Assembly (NCBI RefSeq): GCF_026274175.1
Contig: NZ_JAPHNL010000264.1
Span: 1-47,554, forward strand
DNA: 47,554 nucleotides
Source: Streptomyces beihaiensis
Lineage (GTDB): Bacteria > Actinomycetota > Actinomycetes > Streptomycetales > Streptomycetaceae
Direction of reading: 5' to 3'
The notes beneath the pieces were generated by a model that did no database searches, was not told the origin of the DNA, and saw only the letters and a list, made by a program, of their open reading frames with translations. A program made the position numbers and the translations under genes. Of this stretch, positions 32,749 to 42,108 are shown in pieces. Position 1 is the first letter of the stretch, and every line of letters starts with the position of its first letter.

Positions 32749-32768
32749 CGTACTCCCGGGGAGGTACA
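32749..32768 (+). promoter_or_regulatory. GTACTCC...GGAGGTAC motif before the SHOCT gene
   Basis: GTACTCC, CGG, GGAG, GTAC (32750-32767) is an imperfect version of the inverted repeat before the kinase gene at 14789-14812. About 20 bases downstream CGTACGACG could hold the -10 (TACGAC). This suggests a response-regulator site near the -35. Confidence 0.42.
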
Positions 32769-32867
32769 CGAGGTGTCGCTGCCCGTACGACGCCCCGGGA
32801 CCCTGTCGGCGCGAGGCTCGAGTCATCAGCACCACCAGCATGTCGACCGACTCGGGAGATGACTCAG

Positions 32868-33167
32868 ATGCAGACCCTCGCACACTTCGGCGGCGGCCCC
32901 GGCCCGTGGATACTCCTGTTCCCGCTGATCTGGGCGGCCGTCGTGGTCGGCGCCGTCACTCTGCTGCGTCGCACCCTCCGCCGCGGGGGCGGCGGCCCCT
33001 GGCGGCCGGGGGCCCGCCTCGACGAGAACGCACCGATCGCCGTGCTCGGCCGCCGGTTCGCCGCAGGTGAGATCGACGAGGACGAGTACTGGCGCCGCCT
33101 GACGGTCCTCAACGAGGAGTTCGGCCGCTACGGTTCCGGCGGCTCCGCGAAGGGCGGTGCGGCCTGA
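32868..33167 (+). CDS. SHOCT-domain small membrane protein
   Basis: A 99-residue protein. One membrane segment (PWILLFPLIWAAVVVGAVTLL) is followed by a basic Gly-rich linker. The SHOCT motif APIAVLGRRFAAGEIDEDEYWRRLTVL is at about 61-87, and a flexible tail ends the protein. SHOCT domains mediate oligomerisation. ATG 32868 is favoured because GGGAG lies 9 bases upstream; an ATG at 32859 abuts that site. The upstream motif suggests control by a NarL-type regulator. After it, 33168-33382 contains no convincing gene. Confidence 0.85.
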   Translation: MQTLAHFGGGPGPWILLFPLIWAAVVVGAVTLLRRTLRRGGGGPWRPGARLDENAPIAVLGRRFAAGEIDEDEYWRRLTVLNEEFGRYGSGGSAKGGAA

Positions 33168-33382
33168 CCGGCGAGACGCCGCGCCATGGCCCCCGCGACG
33201 CCGCCGTCCGTGCCCTCGACGGCATGAGCGTCCGACGCGGGAGCGGCACGGCGTTCGTGTCCGCGACGCCGCCGGTGCGGTAAGCGGGCGCGGCGCCCCA
33301 CGCCGGTTCGCCGCGCCGGCGGTGCTCCGTGGCCGTGTCCGACGCGCCCGGGAGCGGTCGTGCGGCCCCGGTCACCGCCCGG

Positions 33383-33883
33383 TCAGCCTGCGACGGCCGA
33401 CCGGGCGGGAGTATGGGCGGGTGCGTGGCCCTCGCCGCGGGCGGGCGTCGCACGGCGGACTCGGCGTGCGGACGGCTCCGGGGCGGGGGCCGTCGCGGGC
33501 AGGGTGAACCAGACGACCTTGCCGTCGTGGCCGTGCGGCGACGCGCCCCAGCTCTCGCTGACCGCCGCGATCAGGGCGAGCCCGCGTCCTGAGGTGTCCA
33601 ACGGCTGTGGTGCGCGCACGTCGGGCAGGATCGGGTCGTGGTCGCGCACGGCGATGGTGAGGGTGCCGCGCAGCAGCCTCATCTCGACGGTGCACGTCTT
33701 GTCGGGCCCGGCGTGCCGGTGCACGTTGGTCAGGAGTTCGGTCACGCCGAGTGCGGCGCGGTCGATCAAGGCGTCCAGATGCCAGTAGCGCAACTGCGCC
33801 GATACGATTCTGCGGACCTGTCCGATCCGCGACGGCAGGGCTTGGAGCTCCACCGTGCAATGCCTGCTCTGCTGGCTGATCAC
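33383..33883 (-). CDS. RsbW-like ATP-binding protein (anti-sigma-type HATPase)
   Basis: A 166-residue GHKL ATPase. The N-box is ELLTNVHRHA, with DHDP and SGRGLALIAAVSESWG as the G1/G2 boxes. This is the SpoIIAB/RsbW-type fold, which abounds in Streptomyces and phosphorylates or binds anti-anti-sigma factors. No sigma or antagonist gene is adjacent, so its partner is unknown. A Pro/Ala/Arg tail follows from about residue 128. The start is GTG 33883. Confidence 0.84.
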   Translation of the reverse strand: MISQQSRHCTVELQALPSRIGQVRRIVSAQLRYWHLDALIDRAALGVTELLTNVHRHAGPDKTCTVEMRLLRGTLTIAVRDHDPILPDVRAPQPLDTSGRGLALIAAVSESWGASPHGHDGKVVWFTLPATAPAPEPSARRVRRATPARGEGHAPAHTPARSAVAG

Positions 33884-34444
33884 GGCTGCGACTCCCCGAA
33901 TGAGGTCCGGAAGAGGACGAGAACGGATCGTGTGGAGCGACCGCGTGGTGCCGGAACGCCCGCTGCATGCCCGGCGGGCTGGTTCGCAGCGTCACCGCCG
34001 GTAAACCCTGAGTAGTGTCGTGAGACCAGAGTGACGCAGGGGATGCGACCGTGCAACTTCGGTGACTGACGCCCGTGACGCGGGAGCCACGCCGCACGTG
34101 ACGACGCCACGCGCCGCGAACCCCGGTCCGGCCATCGCTTCGCCCCCTCCGGTGCGCCCGTGCGGTGCAGTCTGCACGCGCCGCGCGAGGAGGACCAGTG
34201 TTCTTGCGGACAGGTTGTGAAGCAATGGGCGCAAGCGGAGTTCACGCCCCCGCGCGCCCTCCCGCGCCCCGTGCGCCAGGCTTGGCTTTGAGGCCCTCAA
34301 AGGGGTGTTTATGCAGGTGAGAAGCGTGCGGAAGGTGTTTATGATCGAGGCGTCAGGTCGTTTTCGGCCAGGCATCACCGTGGTCCGTACGGCACCTTTT
34401 CCCCGCCCGGGCCGACGCCCGGAACGACGTGAAGGAGCCGCGCG
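33884..34444. other. Regulatory gap before the cysteine desulfhydrase-like gene
   Basis: A 561-base interval with no convincing gene. Near its right end it contains the interrupted palindrome CTTTGAG-GCC-CTCAAAG (34286-34302) and two copies of GGTGTTTATG (34304-34313 and 34334-34343), exactly 30 bases apart. Together these make a dense regulatory patch 100-160 bases before the desulfhydrase start. The left 400 bases show nothing recognisable. Confidence 0.55.
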
Positions 34445-35593
34445 ATGAGCACCGTCCAGCAGGGCAGCCAGGCGAGCGGGAACACCACCGCCGAACCCAT
34501 GCCGACGCTCGACGTCGACCACACCGACCCCGCGTACCGCGGCTGGCTCAAGGAAGCCGTCCGCAAGGTCCAGGCCGACAACAACCGGTCCGCCGACACC
34601 CACCTGCTGCGCTTCCCGCTGCCCGAGCACTGGGGCATCGACCTCTACCTCAAGGACGAGTCCACCCACCCCACCGGCAGCCTCAAGCACCGCCTGGCAC
34701 GCTCGCTGTTCCTGCACGGGCTGTGCAACGGCTGGATCCGCCCCGGCCGCCCCGTCATCGAGGCGTCCAGCGGCTCGACCGCGGTCTCCGAGGCGTACTT
34801 CGCGAAGCTCATCGGCGTGCCGTTCATCGCCGTGATGCCGCGCACGACGAGCGCCGAGAAGTGCCGCCTGATCGAATTCCACGGCGGCCGGTGCCACTTC
34901 GTCGACGACCCGCGGACTATGTACGAGGAGTCGGCGGCCCTCGCCGCACGCACCGGCGGCCACTACATGGACCAGTTCACCTACGCGGAGCGGGCCACCG
35001 ACTGGCGCGGCAACAACAACATCGCCGAGTCGATCTACCGGCAGATGGCCCTCGAACGCTACCCGTGCCCGACGTGGATCGTGGCCACGGCCGGCACCGG
35101 CGGCACCTCCGCGACCCTGGCCCGCTACGTGCACTACATGCAGCACGACACCCGCGTCTGCGTCGCCGACCCGGAGAACTCCTGCTTCTTCGAGGGCTGG
35201 ACGACGAACAACCCGGACGCGACGAGCGAGTGCGGCTCCCGCATCGAGGGCATCGGCCGCCCGCGCATGGAGCCCAGCTTCGTGCCCGGTGTCATCGACC
35301 GCATGATGAAGGTCCCCGACGCGGCGAGCGTGGCCGCCGTGCGAGCCCTGGAAGCCGCCATCGGACGCAAGGCGGGCGGCTCGACCGGCACCGGCCTGTG
35401 GAGCGCCCTCAAGATCGTCGCGGAGATGGTGGCGGAGGGCCGCACCGGCAGCGTCGTCACCCTGCTCTGCGACCCGGGCGACCGCTACCTCGACAAGTAC
35501 TACTCGGACGAGTGGCTCGCCGAACAGCACATGGACATCACCCCGTACGCGCGGACCATCGCGCGGCTCCTGGAGACGGGGGAGTGGAACTGA
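34445..35593 (+). CDS. PLP-dependent cysteine desulfhydrase-like protein (Cds1 type)
   Basis: A 382-residue fold-type II PLP enzyme of the cysteine-synthase superfamily. The PLP lysine is K81 in [35 protein letters not shown] is the substrate loop; [15 protein letters not shown] binds the phosphate. The long N-terminal [27 protein letters not shown] and [10 protein letters not shown] match the mycobacterial Cds1 (Rv3684) group, which releases H2S, pyruvate and ammonia from cysteine. Assignment is by remembered similarity. GAAGGAG lies 8 bases before ATG 34445. It is monocistronic, with paired repeats upstream. Confidence 0.83.
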   Translation: MSTVQQGSQASGNTTAEPMPTLDVDHTDPAYRGWLKEAVRKVQADNNRSADTHLLRFPLPEHWGIDLYLKDESTHPTGSLKHRLARSLFLHGLCNGWIRPGRPVIEASSGSTAVSEAYFAKLIGVPFIAVMPRTTSAEKCRLIEFHGGRCHFVDDPRTMYEESAALAARTGGHYMDQFTYAERATDWRGNNNIAESIYRQMALERYPCPTWIVATAGTGGTSATLARYVHYMQHDTRVCVADPENSCFFEGWTTNNPDATSECGSRIEGIGRPRMEPSFVPGVIDRMMKVPDAASVAAVRALEAAIGRKAGGSTGTGLWSALKIVAEMVAEGRTGSVVTLLCDPGDRYLDKYYSDEWLAEQHMDITPYARTIARLLETGEWN

Positions 35594-35605
35594 CGGGCGG
35601 GGAAG

Positions 35606-36085
35606 TCACGCGGCGGCCGACGTGAGCCGTCGCTCCAGCGCCCCCACGGCGTCCCGGAACGCCCGCCCGAGACCGGCCCGGCCCAGCCTCACGGCGAGCA
35701 GGAACGGCGCTGTTCCGTCCGCCGTGAACGTCCACCGCACGCGCGCCCCGCCCGCCACCGGCACGATCCGCCACTCCTCCAACAGGGCCCGCGCACCCGG
35801 CGCGTTGGTCTCGTCGACCCGGTACGCGTACACGCTGTCGGGCTCGGCCGCCACGATCGTCTCCAGGAAGCGGCCCCCGCCCTTGAGACGGATCTCCCGG
35901 CGGGCACCGTCACCCAGCGGCCGGGCGAGCGTCACGGCGGCGAACCACTCCGACCACCCCGGCACGTCATCGGCCAGCGCGTGGTAGACGGCGTCGGGCG
36001 AGGCCGACACCTCACGGGCGAACACCAGACGCAGCGGCGCGGTGTCGAGGAAGTCGAGACCGACGGGGAGGAGACGGCGTGCCAT
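35606..36085 (-). CDS. SRPBCC family lipid-binding-like protein
   Basis: A 159-residue START/Bet v1-fold protein. RLVFAREVSASPDAVYHALADDVPGWSEWFAAV begins the helix-grip fold, and MKGG-like turns (RLKGGGRFLETIVAAEPDSVYAYRV) and WTFTADGTAPFLLAVRLG continue it. It belongs to the polyketide cyclase/dehydrase-like group, which binds hydrophobic ligands in a cavity; the ligand is unknown. It converges on the desulfhydrase-like gene with a 12-base gap and lies 91 bases downstream of the DeoR gene on the same strand. Confidence 0.84.
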   Translation of the reverse strand: MARRLLPVGLDFLDTAPLRLVFAREVSASPDAVYHALADDVPGWSEWFAAVTLARPLGDGARREIRLKGGGRFLETIVAAEPDSVYAYRVDETNAPGARALLEEWRIVPVAGGARVRWTFTADGTAPFLLAVRLGRAGLGRAFRDAVGALERRLTSAAA

Positions 36086-36176
36086 GGACGTTCAGCCCCC
36101 AAACACGTGACGGGCGATCAACTGGCGGACAGAGCCGCCCGGTCCCCCGGGCATCGCCACCATAGCCGCGGCACCG

Positions 36177-37004
36177 TCAGATGTCTGCACCGCTTTCCGG
36201 TTCACCGGCGACGATCAGCCGCACCTGCTCGGAGACCTCCGCACGCGCCTCTACAGGCAGCCCCGCGTCCGTCACCAGCGTGTCCACCTCGTCGAGCGAG
36301 GCGAACGAACTCAGCCCCACCGTGCCCCACTTGGTGTGGTCGGCCACGACGACCACCCGGCGCGCCGAGTGCACCAGTCGCCGGTTGGTCTCCGCCTCGG
36401 CCAGGTTCGGCGTGGACAGGCCCGCCTCCAGCGATATGCCGTGCACCCCCAGGAACAGCACGTCGAAGTGGAGCGACGCGATGGCCTGGTCCGCGACCGG
36501 ACCCACCAGCGAGTCCGACGGAGTGCGCACCCCGCCGGTCAGCACCACCGTCGCCGTGCCCGGACGGCTGCCCGGCCCGCCCTGCGCGGTGTGGAACACG
36601 TCCGCCACCCGGACCGAGTTGGTGACGATCGTCAGATCCGGCACGTCCAGCAGCCGCTGCGCCAGCGCGTACGTCGTCGTACCACCGGACAGGGCGATCG
36701 CCGTGCCGGGCGCCGCCAGCGTCGCCGCCGTGCGCGCGATGTCCTCCTTGGCGGTCAGCTCCAGGCTCGACTTGGCCTCGAACCCCGGCTCGTGGGTGCT
36801 CGCCTCGGCCACCGGGACGGCGCCGCCGTGAACCTTCTCGAGCACGCCCTGGCGGGCCAGCGCGTCCAGGTCGCGGCGGACCGTCATGTCGGACACACCG
36901 AGTTTCCTCGTGAGTTCATTGACCCGGACGCCGCCGCGCCTGCGCACCTCGTCGACGATCAGGGCACGCCGCTGCTCCGCGAGGAGGTTCGGATTCTCGC
37001 TCAC
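36177..37004 (-). CDS. DeoR/GlpR family transcriptional regulator
   Basis: A 275-residue regulator. The winged helix contains VRVNELTRKLGVSDMTVRRDLDALARQGVLEKVHGGAVP. The sugar-phosphate domain has LSGGTTTYALAQRLL, VVTNSVRVADVF, LTGGVRTPSDSLVG and VADHTKWGTVGLSSFASLDEVD. No sugar catabolic gene is adjacent, so the regulon must lie elsewhere. GTG 37004 is the chosen start; a GTG at 37055 in frame would add 17 residues. It diverges from the split-hydrolase gene with about 220 bases between. Confidence 0.86.
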   Translation of the reverse strand: MSENPNLLAEQRRALIVDEVRRRGGVRVNELTRKLGVSDMTVRRDLDALARQGVLEKVHGGAVPVAEASTHEPGFEAKSSLELTAKEDIARTAATLAAPGTAIALSGGTTTYALAQRLLDVPDLTIVTNSVRVADVFHTAQGGPGSRPGTATVVLTGGVRTPSDSLVGPVADQAIASLHFDVLFLGVHGISLEAGLSTPNLAEAETNRRLVHSARRVVVVADHTKWGTVGLSSFASLDEVDTLVTDAGLPVEARAEVSEQVRLIVAGEPESGADI

Positions 37005-37221
37005 GTCCCGCTGGGTCCCTTCGCCTCGTCCCGGCCGCCGCTCGTTGGGCGTCACCGGGTCATCCTCGCACGCGGCACCGACGCCCGTCCCACCCCCCGC
37101 GCCCCGCAAGGCCGCACGGACGCCAGGATGCCGCACGGACGGGGGAGATTCCGTGACGACGCGTGCGTGCCGGGGCGGCGACCGGGATGCTGGTGCGGGC
37201 CACGAACGGGGGACACACACG

Positions 37222-39600
37222 ATGGCGCACGAGAAGCGGCGCGGCGACAACGCCGCCCCGAACGCCGGGACCGGCACGGCGACCGGTCCCGCACTGGAAC
37301 TGCTCGTCCACGGCGTCGGCGGCACCACACCCGCCGCGATGCTCGACGACCCGCGCACGGCCCGGATCTCCGGCGACGCGACAGCGGCCGTCTACCGGCG
37401 CGCCGAGGACGTCGACGCCGAGAGCAGGCCGGGCGACTACCGCGACAGACCGATCCGCGAGGCGTACGTGTGGTGCAACCTCACCTCCGGCAACGGATCG
37501 CGGGCGCTGTGGCTGTTGCTGCTGCCGTTCATGGTCGTCAACCTGGCGCACTGGATGCGTCCGAACGCGCTGCGGGTGACGCGCACGGTCCGTCTGTACG
37601 GCGTGATCGCCCGCCTCACGGGCCTCACGCTCACCGTGCTCCTCGTGGCCGCCGCCTGCGAGGTCGCCCTCGACCTCACGGCCTGGCAGTGCGCCGGCCG
37701 CGCCGCGTGCGCCGCGCACCACCGCTGGCTCGGCTTCATGGCCGTCGACGCACACGGCCACGGCGGCTGGTGGAGCCTGCCCGGCCGCCGCCTCGGGCTC
37801 GCCGCGGTCGTGCCGGCCGGCCTGACGGCCCTGCTGTGGTACCTGTCGCACCGCACCTGGGCCGCGTACGAGTCACAGCGCCCGCTGGAGCACCAGCCTG
37901 AGCCCGACGACGGCGACCACAGCACCGCGCTGCGCAGGCCAGGCTTCTGGTACGGGCGCCGCCTGGTCTCCCGGCTGCGTGCCGCGCACACCGCGGCCGG
38001 GCTGCTCACCGTGGCCGCCGCCGTCGGCGCGTCCGCCGCCCGCTACGACCGGCGGCCGGGCGGCCCGGTGTTCCTGGACGTCATGGGCCGGGTGCTGGTC
38101 GCGGCTCTGCTCGCGGGCGCGCTGCTGGTCGTGGGCGTCGTCGTGAGCCGTGGCCGCAGCGAGAACCGTGTCGACCACGACGTCGACCACGCCGTGGTGC
38201 GCGCCCTGCCGTACGGCGCCCTCGCCCTGCTCGCCCTCACCATGGTCTACGCGGGCTGGTCACGCCCGCACTGGCACACCTCGGGCCGGCTGCCGGGCAA
38301 CGCGGCCTTCGGCTGTGTCGCCCTCGTCCAGGGCGCCCTCGTCGTCGCCCTTGCCGTCGCAGCGCGGGCCGTGTACCGCACCGCCCCCGACCGCCGCACC
38401 GTGCTGCGCGGCTTCGGAGGTCCGGCCACCGCCGTGCTCGCCTGCGCCCTGGGCGGCGTCATGACCGGCGGCGTCGCACAACGCGTCGCCGACTGGCTCG
38501 ACGGCACCGACCACCTGATCGCGGGTCCGCCGCCCCTGCTGTCCTGGCAGGCGTCCGTCATCCCACCGCTCCTTGCGGTGCTCGCCCTTCTGGCCGCCGT
38601 ACTCGTCGTACGCACCGTACGGCGCACGCGGCGCCAGGAGGCCCAGGTCCGCGTCGACTACGGACTCCACGACGACGCGAGGGGCGGCAGCACGGGCGGT
38701 GAGCCGCCGGACGCCGCCCGGACGCGGCGCATCGCGAGCACACGCGCGCGTGCCGCCCTCACCGACCGGGCACCGACGGCGATCGGCATCACCGCCGCGG
38801 TGACCCTGCTGCTCGGCGGGCTCGCGGTGGTGGGAGCCTGGGCCACGGGACAGGTCCCGGACACCGCGGCCGACGCGGCCGCCCCCGTCGTCGACGGCGC
38901 CGCCGACACCGCACAGGCCCTCGGCTCCTGGCTGATCGGCATCGGCTTCATACTGCTCGTCACCTTGGGGCGGCGCGCCTACCGGGACCCGTCCGCGCGT
39001 CGCACCGTCGGCATCCTGTGGGACGTGGGCACCTTCTGGCCGCGCGCCGCGCACCCGTTCGCGCCGCCCTGCTACGCCGAGCGGGCCGTGCCCGACCTGA
39101 CCTGGCGGATGGACACCTGGACGCGGAACACCGGAGGCCGGCTGATCCTCTCCGGCCACTCGCAGGGCAGCGTGCTCGCCGCCGCCGCGGCCTGGCAGCT
39201 GCCGCCGTCACTGCGCAAGCGCGTCGGACTGCTCACCTACGGCTGCCCGCTGGAGCGGCTCTACGGGCGCTGGTTCCCGGCCCAGTTCGGGCCGACGTCG
39301 CTCACCACGCTGCACCGCCAGGTCGACTGCTGGCGCAACCTGTACCGCCTGACCGACCCGATCGGCGGCCCGATCCGGCTCCCCGGCGCGGCGGGCCCCC
39401 AGGTCGACCATCCGCCGCTGCTCGACCCGCTCGCGTACGGCCGCACCGAGCAACACCCGCTGCCCGCGCCGATCCTGGGCCACGGCGACTACCAGGCCGA
39501 CCCGGCCTTCGACCGGGAGCGGGACCGGCTGCTCGCCCGCCTCAAGCCGGGCGTCCCGGCTCAGGCAGCTCCGGCAGATCCTCCGGGTACAGCAGGGTGA
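37222..39600 (+). CDS. Large membrane protein with a split alpha/beta-hydrolase domain
   Basis: A 792-residue protein. The N-terminus begins like a serine hydrolase core, LELLVHGVGGTTPAAMLDDP (about 25-44, oxyanion-type HGVGG). About eight to ten membrane segments then span residues 90-600. Only after these does the nucleophile motif GHSQG appear, with Ser647, followed by LLTYGCPLERLYGRWFP and a QVDHPPLLDPL region that could hold the acid and base. A cytoplasmic hydrolase thus seems split around a membrane insertion. Substrate and localisation are unknown. GGGGGA lies 9 bases before ATG 37222. The last 59 bases overlap the convergent AAA+ gene. Confidence 0.8.
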   Translation: MAHEKRRGDNAAPNAGTGTATGPALELLVHGVGGTTPAAMLDDPRTARISGDATAAVYRRAEDVDAESRPGDYRDRPIREAYVWCNLTSGNGSRALWLLLLPFMVVNLAHWMRPNALRVTRTVRLYGVIARLTGLTLTVLLVAAACEVALDLTAWQCAGRAACAAHHRWLGFMAVDAHGHGGWWSLPGRRLGLAAVVPAGLTALLWYLSHRTWAAYESQRPLEHQPEPDDGDHSTALRRPGFWYGRRLVSRLRAAHTAAGLLTVAAAVGASAARYDRRPGGPVFLDVMGRVLVAALLAGALLVVGVVVSRGRSENRVDHDVDHAVVRALPYGALALLALTMVYAGWSRPHWHTSGRLPGNAAFGCVALVQGALVVALAVAARAVYRTAPDRRTVLRGFGGPATAVLACALGGVMTGGVAQRVADWLDGTDHLIAGPPPLLSWQASVIPPLLAVLALLAAVLVVRTVRRTRRQEAQVRVDYGLHDDARGGSTGGEPPDAARTRRIASTRARAALTDRAPTAIGITAAVTLLLGGLAVVGAWATGQVPDTAADAAAPVVDGAADTAQALGSWLIGIGFILLVTLGRRAYRDPSARRTVGILWDVGTFWPRAAHPFAPPCYAERAVPDLTWRMDTWTRNTGGRLILSGHSQGSVLAAAAAWQLPPSLRKRVGLLTYGCPLERLYGRWFPAQFGPTSLTTLHRQVDCWRNLYRLTDPIGGPIRLPGAAGPQVDHPPLLDPLAYGRTEQHPLPAPILGHGDYQADPAFDRERDRLLARLKPGVPAQAAPADPPGTAG

Positions 39601-41983
39601 GGTCGTCCGTGCTCGCGTCGGCGACCTGGGCGACGCGCCCCGCGTGCCGCTCGACCATCGACTCGAACGTCTGCCGCGCGGTACGGCCGTTGCCGAACGC
39701 CGGGCCCTTCGGGATCGCCGTGAAGTACGTCACCAGCGCCTCGGCCGTGCCGGGACCGAGCCGGTACTCGTGCTCGTCGGCCTGCTGCTCCACGATGCGC
39801 AGCAGTTCCTCGGGAACGTAGTCGGAGAACGTGATGGTCCGGGAGAACCGGGAGGCCACGCCTGGGTTGACGGACAGGAACCGCTCCATCTCCGCCGTGT
39901 ACCCGGCGACGATCACGACGACCGCGTCCCGCTGGTCCTCCATGAGCTTCACGAGGGTGTCGATGGCCTCGCGGCCGAAGTCCCGGCCGGAGTCCTCGGG
40001 CGAGAGGGCGTACGCCTCGTCGATGAACAGCACGCCGCCGTGGGCCCGTTGGAAGGCCTCCTGGGTGCGGATCGCCGTCGAGCCGATGTGCTCGCCGACC
40101 AGGTCGACCCGGGACACCTCGACGAGGTGCCCCTTCTCCAGGACGTCGAGCGCGGCGAGGATCTCGCCGTACAGGCGGGCCACCGTGGTCTTGCCGGTGC
40201 CGGGGGAGCCCGTGAACACCAGGTGGCGGCGGACGGACGCGGCCTTGAGACCCGCCTGCCGGCGCTTGCGGCCCACCTCGATCATGTCGGTGAGCGCCCG
40301 CACCTCCTGCTTGACGCTCTCCAGGCCCACCAGTGTGTCCAGTTCGGCGAGGACGTCCTTGGGCGTGCGGGAAGGCCCCGGCGGCTGCTGCGGCTCCTGC
40401 GGCTCGGCGGGCTGCTGCCGGGGCACGCCGCCGAGCAGACCCACCGGTTGTGTCGCCCGGGTCGCCATCTGGTGGGCGGGTTCGGCGGCCGGGGCGTTCG
40501 CGGCGGGGCGCACGCCGCCGCTCTCGTCGCTGGTGCACTCCTCGACGAGCGGCCCGTCCTCGGCGAACTCGAAGCCGCCGCGCGCGCACCGCTCGGTACG
40601 GCACTTGCGCAGGGTCGTACGGCATCCGTCGATGACGTGGAAACCGAACCCCGAACTGTCCGAGACACGGCAGCCGTGGAAGGTGCCGCGGCCGCCCGCC
40701 GACACGTAGAACCCGGCTTCCGCCGGGGAGGTGACCGTGCAGCGCTCGACCGTGGGATCGGCGCCCTTGGTGACGATCACGCCCGTCTGGGTGGCGTCCA
40801 CCGTGCAGTTGGCGAGCGTGCCGCCGCTGCCGTGGTCGCGGAACCAGGCGCCCGTCGATGCCTCCCGGATGCGGCAGTCGTCGAGCTGCGCGGTCGCGCC
40901 GTCGCTCACCGACACCGCCGTGTTGCGCACCTGCGACAGGTCGGAGTCGACGACGTCCACGCGCGAGCCGCGGTCGAGCACGAACAGCGCGTCCGGTACG
41001 TCCCGCACCCGGCACGCGTCGAGGACCGCCGTCGCGCCGTCGCTGACCCACACCGCCGGGTAGTCGCCCGTACTGTCGTGGATCTCGCACTGGTTGGCGT
41101 CCACGCGGGTGCCCGGGTCCCACACCGACAGGCCGTTGCGCCCGAAGCGGCGCACCGATGAGCGGGTCAGTGTCAGGACGGAGCGGGAACGCAGGTCGAT
41201 CGCGTTCTCCGGCACGTCGTGGACGCGGCAGTCCGCCAGGGTGAGCACCGCGTCGGTGTCGAGGGTGATCCCGTCGCCGGTCGTCCGGTGCACGTCACAG
41301 TCGGTCAGGTGCGCCCCGGCGCGACCGGTGACCTGGACGCCCGCGCCCTTGATCTCGTAGACCTCGCAGCCCGTCGCCTCCAGGCCGCTGTGCTCGCCGG
41401 TGGCGAGGAGACCGGCGCCGGACGCGTGGTGCACCCGGCACCGCTCCAGGCGCGGGTGCGCGCCGCCGCGGACGACGACACCGGCCTGCCCGGCCGCGAC
41501 GACCTCGCACTCCTCGAACACTCCGCCACCGCCGTCGAGTACGGCGATACCGACACCGCCCGCGTTGTCGACGGTGCAGCGGCGCACGGTCGGGCGGGCG
41601 CCGCCGCGCACCTCGATGCCCGCCGCCGACCGGGTCATCACCCGGACGTCGATGAGCTCCGGCGCACCCTCCTCGACGAGCAGCGCAGGCGCCGCCGCGT
41701 CTTGGCCCTCCATCTGCAGGCCGCGGACCGTGGCCGAGGCCCGTACCGTCAGCGGCACCCCGTCGACGGGCGCGATCCGCACCGAACCGGCCGCCCCGTC
41801 CGGGCCACGCAGCGTCACCGCGCGCCGCAGCACGAGATTCTCCCGGTAGGTGCCGGGGGCGACGGTCAGTACGTCACCGTCGGCGGCCGCCTCCAGCGCG
41901 GCGGCCAGCGACGCGTACTCGCCTGTGCGGCGCCGCCACCGCGATGTGCCGGTGTGCGTCACCTGGACCGTGCCCTGTGCCAT
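39542..41983 (-). CDS. Parallel beta-helix / CbxX-type AAA+ ATPase fusion
   Basis: An 813-residue protein. Residues 20-500 are some 20 right-handed parallel beta-helix repeats (for example GIEVRGGARPTVRRCTVDNA, GVVVRGGAHPRLERCRVHHA). A Pro/Gln-rich linker (about 510-560) leads to a single AAA+ domain of the CbxX/CfxQ/EccA type: Walker A GSPGTGKTT (about 590), Walker B VLFIDEAYAL (about 650), sensor VVVIVAGYTAEME and the arginine finger in SRFSRTITF. Helix domains bind extended or sugar-like surfaces, while this AAA+ group remodels protein complexes, as EccA does in type VII secretion. No ESX gene is nearby. ATG 41983 begins a typical MAQGTVQVTHTG N-terminus. Confidence 0.87.
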   Translation of the reverse strand: MAQGTVQVTHTGTSRWRRRTGEYASLAAALEAAADGDVLTVAPGTYRENLVLRRAVTLRGPDGAAGSVRIAPVDGVPLTVRASATVRGLQMEGQDAAAPALLVEEGAPELIDVRVMTRSAAGIEVRGGARPTVRRCTVDNAGGVGIAVLDGGGGVFEECEVVAAGQAGVVVRGGAHPRLERCRVHHASGAGLLATGEHSGLEATGCEVYEIKGAGVQVTGRAGAHLTDCDVHRTTGDGITLDTDAVLTLADCRVHDVPENAIDLRSRSVLTLTRSSVRRFGRNGLSVWDPGTRVDANQCEIHDSTGDYPAVWVSDGATAVLDACRVRDVPDALFVLDRGSRVDVVDSDLSQVRNTAVSVSDGATAQLDDCRIREASTGAWFRDHGSGGTLANCTVDATQTGVIVTKGADPTVERCTVTSPAEAGFYVSAGGRGTFHGCRVSDSSGFGFHVIDGCRTTLRKCRTERCARGGFEFAEDGPLVEECTSDESGGVRPAANAPAAEPAHQMATRATQPVGLLGGVPRQQPAEPQEPQQPPGPSRTPKDVLAELDTLVGLESVKQEVRALTDMIEVGRKRRQAGLKAASVRRHLVFTGSPGTGKTTVARLYGEILAALDVLEKGHLVEVSRVDLVGEHIGSTAIRTQEAFQRAHGGVLFIDEAYALSPEDSGRDFGREAIDTLVKLMEDQRDAVVVIVAGYTAEMERFLSVNPGVASRFSRTITFSDYVPEELLRIVEQQADEHEYRLGPGTAEALVTYFTAIPKGPAFGNGRTARQTFESMVERHAGRVAQVADASTDDLTLLYPEDLPELPEPGRPA

Positions 41984-42108
41984 GGCGCTGTCTAGCCCCC
42001 ACCTCGTCGTACGCGGGTCGTTCTGCGCCCTGACCGGCGCTCCTCCTGCGGAGGGTGGGACCACCGTAGCGTGTGCGGAGCACGGCAGTTGACGAGATCC
42101 GGCGCGGC

